Assembly (NCBI GenBank): GCA_030590275.1
Contig: JAUUYV010000115.1
Coordinates: forward strand, 1-6,334
From: Porticoccaceae bacterium
Lineage (GTDB): Bacteria; Pseudomonadota; Gammaproteobacteria; Pseudomonadales; Porticoccaceae
Direction: 5' to 3'
DNA: 6,334 nt
A program made the translations under genes and the position numbers. The notes beneath the pieces were generated by a model. That model saw only the letters and a program-made list of their open reading frames with translations. It did not search any database and had not been told where the DNA came from. Positions 1 through 5,887 of the stretch are shown piece by piece. How positions within the stretch are numbered: position 1 is the first letter of the stretch; every line of letters starts with the position of its first letter.

Positions 1-803
1 ACATAGACTTTCTGGTCGAAACGGATCATGACCTTCTAATCTGGACCTCGCGGCCACCCAGAAAAGAAACCGACGCATTGGGTCTCAACGTCGCCAGCCT
101 GGTGAACGACGGCGATACCATTCAGATGGGAGTGGGCACCGCATCTGATGCAGTGCTGGCGGCACTCATCGGCCACCGGGATCTAGGCATTCATACCGGA
201 ATGGTGCCTGACAACCTGGTGGATATGGTCGAGGCAGGCGCCATCACTGGTGCCAAAAAAACCATCGATAAAGGCCGTATTATTACCGGATCCGCCCAGG
301 GCACCCAGCGGCTCTATGACTTTATCGCTAATAGCGGTGAGGTAGATTTTAAACCCGTCAGCTACACCCACGATGGCAACGTACTCAGCCAGATAGACAA
401 CTTCAGGGTGGTAAATTCCGCCGTCGAAGTTGATTTATTCAGCCAGGTAAACTGCGAATTTATGGGTGGACAGCAGATAGCAGGTATCGGCGGCCAACTG
501 GATTTTGTACGGGGCTCAAAGCGCGCCAAAAACAGCCTTTCGATCCTGGCACTACAGGCCACCACCGGCAAGGGCGAAATATCGCGGATCGTGCCCAAAA
601 TTCCACAAAATGCGCTGGTTTCTGTACCCCGTAGCGATGCTGATTTCGTAGTGACCGAACACGGTATTGCCGATCTACGCTTTGCCTCCGTACAACAAAG
701 AGCCCAACGATTGATCGCAATAGCCGCGCCAAAATTTCGTAATCAGCTGGCCAATGAGTGGGACAGTATGATGCGCCTGGCTAGTCGCAACTCTAACGCC
801 TGA
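1..803 (+). CDS. Acetyl-CoA hydrolase / CoA-transferase family protein, C-terminal part (5' end outside window)
   Basis: The reading frame is open from the first complete codon at position 3 to a TGA at 801-803, giving 266 residues. The family is usually about 430 residues or more, so the N-terminal domain is missing. The first in-frame start-like codon, TTG at 78, lies inside conserved sequence and is not the real start. Recognisable family motifs are GDTIQMGVG, the NSAVEVDL segment followed by QVN (its Glu codon is 426-428), the glycine-rich GIGGQLDFVRG and VVTEHGIADLR near the end. Members move CoA between acyl-CoA and a carboxylate (for example acetate, butyrate or 4-hydroxybutyrate) through a glutamyl-CoA thioester, or hydrolyse acetyl-CoA, in the cytoplasm. 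The Glu of the EVDL motif is the likely catalytic residue; that is family knowledge, not proven here. The acyl substrate cannot be decided from this half. No functional link to the downstream transporter is evident. Confidence 0.9.
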   Translation, partial: IDFLVETDHDLLIWTSRPPRKETDALGLNVASLVNDGDTIQMGVGTASDAVLAALIGHRDLGIHTGMVPDNLVDMVEAGAITGAKKTIDKGRIITGSAQGTQRLYDFIANSGEVDFKPVSYTHDGNVLSQIDNFRVVNSAVEVDLFSQVNCEFMGGQQIAGIGGQLDFVRGSKRAKNSLSILALQATTGKGEISRIVPKIPQNALVSVPRSDADFVVTEHGIADLRFASVQQRAQRLIAIAAPKFRNQLANEWDSMMRLASRNSNA

Positions 804-827
804 GGGAAAACGGCTCATCAAAACAAA

Positions 828-1040
828 GTCCTGACAAAGACCATACTCACCGGCGTGTTAGCTGTATTCCAGGCGGCCTTTGCTAACGGTAACAGTGATG
901 GGAATCTCACAGCCAGCACACGAACCGGACGCTATGCTCTCGGTCTCAGCCTGCTTAGCCCCCGGATGCTCGCCACGAACATTCGGAATCGCACCTTGCA
1001 GGGCGTACGGTTAGCATCATTGACTCGTCTGGACGCATAG
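828..1040 (+). CDS. Doubtful small ORF with signal-peptide-like N-terminus (possible gene remnant)
   Basis: This frame could start at GTG 828 and would encode 70 residues; a later GTG at 855 would cut off most of the hydrophobic segment. Read from 828, the start (Lys-containing n-region, then ILTGVLAVFQAAFA followed by NG) resembles a Sec signal peptide with an AFA cleavage site. The rest shows no domain I recognise and ends in an Arg/Leu-rich stretch that does not look like a typical secreted protein. The only SD-like run, GAGGG at 802-806, lies over 20 bases upstream of 828, which is too far to be convincing. A different frame, open from 959 to a TAG at 1056-1058, reads TVSIIDSSGRIAASLSDN at its end. 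That looks more protein-like, so the stretch may be a frameshifted remnant of a longer secreted-protein gene. Existence as a functional gene is uncertain. Confidence 0.22.
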   Translation, partial: VLTKTILTGVLAVFQAAFANGNSDGNLTASTRTGRYALGLSLLSPRMLATNIRNRTLQGVRLASLTRLDA

Positions 1041-1059
1041 CAGCATCCCTCAGCGACAA

Positions 1060-1506
1060 CTAGGTTTCAAAATGACTGCGTATTTTGTGTTGGCTCACCA
1101 TAAAATGGTCAGTTTTAATTCCATACTTGTTTAACTCTCGATTAATCTGGATAAATAGCACAATAAATGGAAGAACATTGACAATAGGAATTACCGACAA
1201 ATAACCCAATAGAATCGTAAGGGAAATTTTGTTTAGCATACGGGATAGTTTAACCGTTACGACGATATAACAAACGGCTATTAAGACGTAAGCGATCAAT
1301 GGAAAGACGAGCACAAAACTATTATCAAGAAATTCAAATCCCATCTCATTTCTATGGGATGCGTAAAACCTAATAAACACCATTGCCATCAGCTGAACAA
1401 CTAGAATAACCACCATAATCTTCTGGTAAGTAACCATGTTACATAGCCGATCGATATTCTCCTCACTGCGATCAAGATCAGAAGTTTCTCTATTTAATTT
1501 GGACAT
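1060..1506 (-). CDS. Small multi-pass membrane protein of unknown function
   Basis: This ORF encodes 148 residues from the ATG at 1506-1504. A TTG at 1539 would add 11 residues. I prefer the ATG because an AAGGA lies upstream (1521-1525), although its 14-base spacing is long. The N-terminus is hydrophilic and rich in Asp, Glu and Arg (residues 1-26). Three hydrophobic segments follow at about 27-48, 64-86 and 95-119, then a short basic tail. The end of helix 3 and what follows (LPFIVLFIQINRELNKYGIK) resembles the C-terminus of small uncharacterised bacterial membrane proteins that end helix-Asn-x-x-(A/L)-x-K-x-x-G-I-K, a resemblance recalled and not searched. No catalytic motif is visible. 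The gene stands alone, divergent from the ABC operon and convergent with the CoA-transferase side. It looks AT-richer than its neighbours, which may hint at a separate origin. Confidence 0.72.
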   Translation of the reverse strand: MSKLNRETSDLDRSEENIDRLCNMVTYQKIMVVILVVQLMAMVFIRFYASHRNEMGFEFLDNSFVLVFPLIAYVLIAVCYIVVTVKLSRMLNKISLTILLGYLSVIPIVNVLPFIVLFIQINRELNKYGIKTDHFMVSQHKIRSHFET

Positions 1507-1635
1507 ATTACTGGTTTTTATCCTTAGATCTAACGACAAACCTGTGCGCCATAAACGATGGATAGTAAAGGTCTAAACGAAAGTCTTATTACGTGGACAG
1601 AATTCATATAGTAATTACGACACTCCCGTTATTAT

Positions 1636-1675
1636 AAGGAGGTGAATTAGATCAATGACATATCAGCTCAGATGA
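1636..1675 (+). promoter_or_regulatory. Extended Shine-Dalgarno plus six-codon micro-ORF (possible leader peptide)
   Basis: AAGGAGGTGA at 1636-1645 (TAAGGAGGTGA if 1635 is included) is complementary to the 3' end of bacterial 16S rRNA. Nine bases later an ATG at 1655 opens a six-codon ORF, MTYQLR, ending in TGA at 1673-1675. The spacing is good for initiation, and the SD is stronger than that of any full-length gene in the window. A second tiny ORF, ATG at 1686 to TAA at 1700 (MSAF), follows without a clear SD. Such arrangements occur in leader-peptide control, but the adaptor gene starts about 280 bases downstream and I cannot show a competing RNA fold. The match could also be accidental. 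Confidence 0.3.
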
Positions 1676-1769
1676 GAGATATATAATGTCCGCGTTTTAA
1701 AAACAAGGTTTTTCTATCGACGGCACCTACTGGTCGAGTCAAAATACAAAGGCGCACTCTAACCAGACG

Positions 1770-1797
1770 CAGACAATCATGGCTTAACAGGTACTAT
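1770..1797 (+). promoter_or_regulatory. Weak candidate sigma-70-type promoter for the exporter operon
   Basis: CAGACA at 1770-1775 matches four of six positions of TTGACA. After 16 bases, TACTAT at 1792-1797 matches four of six positions of TATAAT; an overlapping TATATT at 1795-1800 matches five of six but at a 19-base spacing. If used, the adaptor mRNA would have a leader of about 150 bases. This is one of several weak possibilities; another is the perfect TATAAT at 1682-1687, which lacks a correctly spaced -35. Confidence 0.18.
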
Positions 1798-1910
1798 ATT
1801 TTAGCTCATTTGTATCTTAGTTCGACAAAAGCTGAATCCCACTCCTCTCGCATCCAGAGTGCTGGAGGCCTGAAGACAAATTACCATGGCATAAGCCCAG
1901 CCAATCAGGT

Positions 1911-1930
1911 AGGTTTCAATGTCAAAACCT
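1911..1930. repeat. Inverted repeat AGGTTT-N8-AAACCT upstream of the adaptor gene
   Basis: AGGTTT at 1911-1916 and AAACCT at 1925-1930 are perfect inverted copies separated by eight bases, ending 28 bases before the adaptor ATG. The arm spacing would suit a dimeric repressor or activator, and on RNA it could form a short hairpin near the translation start. No regulator gene is present in the window. With 6-bp arms, chance occurrence is quite possible. Confidence 0.25.
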
Positions 1931-1958
1931 TTGCCATCCCCGCGAGCTAACATTTGTT

Positions 1959-3026
1959 ATGAATAAAAGTATAAAACAGGCCCTGGGCGGAGCTGCACTG
2001 ATACTCCTGGCCTTAGCTGGAAGGCTACTTTGGCAAGATCTACAGGCCCCCACCTTGCCCGACGGAATGGCAGCCGGAAACGGCCGCATAGAGGCCGTCG
2101 AATACGACATTGCCACCAAACGCTCAGGCCGGGTAGCACAGGTACTAGCTGAAGAGGGAGAAATGGTGAGCGCTGGCCAGGTGCTGGCCATCATGGATAC
2201 CGAAGATTTGCAGGCGCAATTGCGGGAAGCAAACGCAAAACTAAGAGAAACCAAAGAGGGGAAGAACTACGCTGAAGCCATTGTCGAACAACGCCAATGC
2301 GAGCTGGCTTACGCGGAAGCTGAGCTGGACCGGTCCAAACAATTGCTTGCAAAGGGGCATGTCTCTAAAGAACGTCTTGACCAGAACCGTACGGCCAAAA
2401 TGAGTGCCGAGGCTGCGGTTAGAGCGGCACGCGTTCGGGTTGTTCAAGCAAGTGCCGCTATCGATGCCGCCGCCGCCCGAGTTGATCGCCTGAATACCGA
2501 AATTGCCGATGCCACGCTCGAATCGCCAATCGAAAGCCGGGTTCTTTATCGTTTGGCGGAAACCGGCGAAGTCATGCCTATTGGCGGAAAAATTTTTACG
2601 GTACTGGACTTAAGCGACGTCTATATGACTATTTTCCTGCCCACCGCAGAGGCTGGTCGGGTTCAAATGGGGTCCGAAGCACGAATCACCCTTGACGCCA
2701 TACCAGGGCTCATTATCCCCGCCAAAGTCTCGTTTGTTTCCGCCCGCGCCCAATTTACGCCCAGGGAAGTGGAAACCCGCACCGAACGGGAAAGGTTGAT
2801 GTTTCGTACCAAAGTGAAAATTGATCCCGCTATCCTCAAAAAACATATCAATAAGGTTAAAACTGGGGTGCCGGGTATGGCTTACATAAAACTCGACCAG
2901 ACTATCGAATGGCCCCTATTTCTTCAAACTAGCTCTCCGCGATTAGAAGCGCCGCAACTAGAAGCCCCCCGCTCAAAAACTCCTCAATCAGCAGCTCCAC
3001 TAATCCCGGCTTCCAAACACAATTGA
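1959..3026 (+). CDS. yhiI: YhiI-like HlyD-family periplasmic adaptor (membrane fusion protein) of an ABC exporter
   Basis: This gene encodes 355 residues. A short N-terminus leads into an uncleaved-type membrane anchor (about 8-25, ALGGAALILLALAG). The first lipoyl/barrel-sandwich half follows (about 41-83, with NGRIEAVEYDIATK and RSGRV), then an alpha-hairpin coiled coil rich in Ala, Glu and Arg (about 84-182). The second lipoyl half is LESPIESRVLYRLAETGEV at about 187-205, followed by VLDLSDVYMTIFLPT and a beta-barrel/proximal domain to about 320. The LSDVYMTIFLPT and AQFTPREVETRTER segments are close to E. coli YhiI as I remember it. The role is to link an inner-membrane ABC transporter to an outer-membrane channel. 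A Pro-rich tail (about 324-355) with two LEAP units extends beyond the conserved core. The ATG at 1959 has only a weak upstream SD. The stop codon overlaps the start of rbbA (TTGA), indicating one operon with the next two genes. The substrate is unknown. Confidence 0.92.
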   Translation: MNKSIKQALGGAALILLALAGRLLWQDLQAPTLPDGMAAGNGRIEAVEYDIATKRSGRVAQVLAEEGEMVSAGQVLAIMDTEDLQAQLREANAKLRETKEGKNYAEAIVEQRQCELAYAEAELDRSKQLLAKGHVSKERLDQNRTAKMSAEAAVRAARVRVVQASAAIDAAAARVDRLNTEIADATLESPIESRVLYRLAETGEVMPIGGKIFTVLDLSDVYMTIFLPTAEAGRVQMGSEARITLDAIPGLIIPAKVSFVSARAQFTPREVETRTERERLMFRTKVKIDPAILKKHINKVKTGVPGMAYIKLDQTIEWPLFLQTSSPRLEAPQLEAPRSKTPQSAAPLIPASKHN

Positions 3027-5887
3027 CCACCATAAAGGCAGATAGCCGGGTTGTCGCACGGATTGAAACCTTAAGCCATCACTACGGTAAGACGACAGCG
3101 CTTTCAAACATTGATCTGACGATCCCCTCCGGATGCATGGCCGGCCTGATAGGGCCGGATGGCGTAGGCAAATCTAGTTTGCTTGCCTTAATTGCCGGCG
3201 TACGGAAAATTCAAACAGGTCGGGTTACTACACTTGAAGGCGACATGAGAAATGTCCGCCACCGCTCCGAGGTTTGCCCTCGTATTGCTTATATGCCCCA
3301 GGGTCTGGGGAAAAATCTGTACATGAGTTTATCGGTGTTCGACAACGTTGATTTTTTCGGCCGCCTGTTTGGCCAACAACGTGAAGAGCGAGAATGGCAC
3401 ATCGCCGAATTACTCGAAAGCACGGGGCTTTCGCCCTTCAAAAACAGACTCGCTGGACAGCTCTCTGGCGGCATGAAACAAAAACTCGGTTTGTGCTGTG
3501 CATTGATCCACGATCCCGACTTATTGATACTCGACGAACCTACTACCGGGGTTGACCCGCTTTCCCGGCGGCAATTTTGGGCACTGATAGAGCGCATTCG
3601 CAGTCGTGATTTCAGGAACAAAACCACACCTGAAGCCAGGCGCCAGCAGCCAGCCATGAGCGTGTTAGTCTCCACTGCCTACCTGGACGAAGCTCAACAT
3701 TTCGACTGGTTGGCCGCGATGGACGATGGCAAAATCCTTGCCACTGGCAGCCCCCAGGAACTCATCTCCCAAGCCAGAAACAAGCACAATGATACCAACA
3801 TCAACAATCTCGACAACGCGTTTATACAGCTATTACCAGAACAAAAACGCGGAAGTCACACAGGCCTGGTAATACCGCCACGGACGATGTACGGCGATGG
3901 ACCGCCCGCCATTAAAGCTAACAATCTGAGCAAAAGCTTTGGCGATTTTACAGCCGTCGACAACGTTAGCTTTGAGATTACCCGAGGCGAAATTTTTGGT
4001 TTTGTAGGCTCCAACGGCTGCGGCAAAACCACTACCATGAAAATGCTCACCGGTTTGCTACCCGCCAGTTCCGGAAAAGCCGAACTATTTGGACACCCGC
4101 TAGATGCCGGTGGCCTGGAGATCCGTAAGCGCATTGGTTTTATGTCGCAAGGTTTCTCGTTGTATTCCGAACTCAGCGTACAACAAAACCTGGCCCTTCA
4201 CGCCCGCCTGTTTCACTTGCCCAGAGCACATGCCAGTGAACGCATTGAACAATTAATTAAGCGCTTTGATCTCGGCAACTACGTGAATGATCTCGCCAGT
4301 AAACTCTCCCTGGGGATCCGACAACGCTTATCACTGGCCGTAGCGACTATTCACAATCCGGAAATACTCATTTTAGATGAACCCACTTCGGGGGTAGATC
4401 CGGTGGCGCGGGACGGTTTCTGGGAGTTGTTAATCGAGCTTTCTCGCGACGAAGGAGTTACGATTTTCGTCTCTACCCATTTCATGAATGAGGCCGAACG
4501 ATGCGATCGTATTTCTTTAATGCATGCCGGCAAAGTACTCACTACCGACACACCAAAAGCGATTATCGACTCGCGCCAGGCTAAAACCCTCGACGATGCA
4601 TTCGTCTCCTATCTGGAACAATCCGATAAAAAAACACCAGGCACAGATCAGAAAAACTCAGATAATCAAACAACTTCGCCAAAGACCGACACTACTTTTC
4701 TCGCCTCGCAAGCGAAACCGAAACCGAAACCGAAACCGAAACCGAAACCCGCAAGCAGTTTGTTTAGCTCGCTACGTCTTTTTGCCTACGCCCGGCGGGA
4801 GACTCTGGAAATCACCCGCGACCCAATTCGCCTGGGCTTCTCTTTATTTGGCACTCTTGTGTTGATGTTTGTACTCGGTTACGGCATTAACCTGGATATC
4901 GAAGACATATCCTTCGCGGTATTCGACCAGGATCGCACACCTGAGAGCCGCGACTATATTCAAAATATTGCGGGCTCACGTTATTTTATCAAACACACTG
5001 ACATTCAGAACGATTCAGAGATGGATCAACGCATGCGCTCTGGTGAACTTAGCATGACCCTGGAAATACCACCCAACTTTGGTAAAGATCTGCGCCGCGG
5101 TCGCTATCCAGAACTTGCGGCCTGGGTGGATGGCGCCATGCCATTTCGAGCGCAAAATATTAACGCTTATGTCCAGGGCGTGCATTACAACTACATCAAC
5201 GCTCTATTGATCCGCAATGTTAGTACCGTACCACAGGCAACGCCTATCGAAATTCAGACCCGTTATCGTTATAACCAGGATTTCAAAAGTCTATACGCTA
5301 TGGTGCCAGCAGTGATCCCCCTATTGCTGGTAATGATCCCCGCCATGCTGATGGCACTCGGCGTGGTAAGGGAAAAAGAACTCGGCTCTATAACCAACCT
5401 TTATGCAACGCCAGTAACGCGACTGGAATTCTTACTGGGTAAACAAATACCGTATATCGGTTTGGGGATGATCAACTTCTTCAGCCTGGTTCTATTAGCC
5501 GTGTATGTCTTTGGTATACCTCTAAAAGGCAGCTTGCTGACACTCACCCTTGGCGCATTGCTTTATTTAACCACCACCACAGGCCTGGGCTTGCTGATGT
5601 CAGCATTCACTCGCACTCAAATTGCCGCCATGTTTGGAACCATGATTGCCACCATCATACCTGCGGTGAGTTTTTCCGGTTTAACCAGTCCGATATCGTC
5701 GCTAGAAGGCGCAGCCTTTGTTATAGGAAAGCTCTACCCAACCACCTATTTTCTCATTATTAGTCGAGGCACTTTTACCAAGGCCCTTGATTTCACCGAC
5801 TTATATACTCATATGCTCGTACTATTGGCCTTTATTCCGGTTATCACCCTGTTGAGCCTGATTCTTCTAAAGAATCAGGAAGACTAA
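3023..5887 (+). CDS. rbbA: RbbA-like protein: two ABC ATPase domains fused to an ABC-2 permease
   Basis: This gene encodes 954 residues. NBD1 has Walker A GPDGVGKS (44-51), signature LSGGM (147-151) and Walker B LLILDEP (167-173), but Tyr220 in STAY where the H-loop His normally sits. NBD2 has Walker A GSNGCGKT (329-336), a degenerate signature LSLGI (428-432), Walker B ILILDEP (448-454) and a normal H-loop STHF (His486). A low-complexity linker with (KP)6 (565-576) leads to an ABC-2 permease. Its helix 1 is at about 603-621, a large external domain at about 622-757, and five more helices follow at about 759-782, 808-830, 836-860, 867-888 and 927-949. Domain order and near-identical stretches (for example LSLAVATIHNPEILILDEP) match E. 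coli RbbA, described as a ribosome-associated ATPase and putative transporter. Here the neighbouring adaptor and permease argue for an exporter role. The TTG start at 3023 overlaps the previous stop and lacks an SD, suggesting translational coupling. It keeps an N-terminus of the expected length before HHYGK; the next in-frame ATG (residue 39) would remove the first strands of NBD1. Confidence 0.95.
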   Translation: MTTIKADSRVVARIETLSHHYGKTTALSNIDLTIPSGCMAGLIGPDGVGKSSLLALIAGVRKIQTGRVTTLEGDMRNVRHRSEVCPRIAYMPQGLGKNLYMSLSVFDNVDFFGRLFGQQREEREWHIAELLESTGLSPFKNRLAGQLSGGMKQKLGLCCALIHDPDLLILDEPTTGVDPLSRRQFWALIERIRSRDFRNKTTPEARRQQPAMSVLVSTAYLDEAQHFDWLAAMDDGKILATGSPQELISQARNKHNDTNINNLDNAFIQLLPEQKRGSHTGLVIPPRTMYGDGPPAIKANNLSKSFGDFTAVDNVSFEITRGEIFGFVGSNGCGKTTTMKMLTGLLPASSGKAELFGHPLDAGGLEIRKRIGFMSQGFSLYSELSVQQNLALHARLFHLPRAHASERIEQLIKRFDLGNYVNDLASKLSLGIRQRLSLAVATIHNPEILILDEPTSGVDPVARDGFWELLIELSRDEGVTIFVSTHFMNEAERCDRISLMHAGKVLTTDTPKAIIDSRQAKTLDDAFVSYLEQSDKKTPGTDQKNSDNQTTSPKTDTTFLASQAKPKPKPKPKPKPASSLFSSLRLFAYARRETLEITRDPIRLGFSLFGTLVLMFVLGYGINLDIEDISFAVFDQDRTPESRDYIQNIAGSRYFIKHTDIQNDSEMDQRMRSGELSMTLEIPPNFGKDLRRGRYPELAAWVDGAMPFRAQNINAYVQGVHYNYINALLIRNVSTVPQATPIEIQTRYRYNQDFKSLYAMVPAVIPLLLVMIPAMLMALGVVREKELGSITNLYATPVTRLEFLLGKQIPYIGLGMINFFSLVLLAVYVFGIPLKGSLLTLTLGALLYLTTTTGLGLLMSAFTRTQIAAMFGTMIATIIPAVSFSGLTSPISSLEGAAFVIGKLYPTTYFLIISRGTFTKALDFTDLYTHMLVLLAFIPVITLLSLILLKNQED
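4715..4750 (+). repeat. Hexanucleotide tandem repeat encoding (Lys-Pro)6
   Basis: Five exact AAACCG units (4715-4744) are followed by one AAACCC unit (4745-4750). They encode Lys565 to Pro576 of the RbbA-like protein, in the linker between NBD2 and the permease. The unit is six bases long, so gain or loss of units by slippage would change linker length by Lys-Pro pairs without breaking the frame. In another frame the same bases read as Arg-Asn repeats, which is only a by-product. Confidence 0.97.

Larger units (their letters stand above)
1507..1958. other. Divergent intergenic region, no conventional gene
   Basis: These roughly 450 bases separate the minus-strand membrane-protein gene from the plus-strand adaptor gene, so promoters for both should lie here. 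I find no ORF of normal length and no tRNA or rRNA. Visible elements are a very strong SD with a six-codon ORF (1636-1675) and a perfect TATAAT at 1682-1687 without a well-spaced -35. There is also a perfect TATAAT on the minus strand (complement of 1631-1636), again with no good -35. Other elements are a weak promoter-like pair near 1770-1797, a 5-bp hairpin TCCAG/CTGGA at 1853-1866 and an inverted repeat at 1911-1930. The second half reads as non-coding in every frame I tried. Confidence 0.7.

Noticed and set aside
78..80. TTG at 78 as the start of the CoA-transferase gene
   Set aside because: The frame continues upstream to the window edge with plausible coding sequence, and this family needs an N-terminal domain not present after 78.
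1635..1645. TAAGGAGGTGA as the antisense end of a 16S rRNA gene fragment
   Set aside because: The similarity stops at 11 bases; the minus strand upstream of CACCTCCTTA does not continue with the conserved 16S 3' sequence.
1699..1713. AAAAAC-AAG-GTTTTT as a rho-independent terminator
   Set aside because: The stem is almost all A-T pairs, the loop is three bases and there is no following U-tract outside the stem, so it would be too weak.
1922..2254. Minus-strand ORF of 110 residues overlapping the adaptor start
   Set aside because: It is a Ser/Ala/Cys-rich shadow of the adaptor gene frame and unlike any family I know.
3289..3675. Minus-strand ORF of 128 residues inside rbbA
   Set aside because: It is antisense to conserved NBD1 coding sequence, has no recognisable domain and no supporting start signals.
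4524..4865. Plus-strand 113-residue ORF with Arg-Asn repeats
   Set aside because: It is the alternate-frame reading of the (KP)6-coding repeat and its surroundings, wholly inside the strongly supported rbbA gene.
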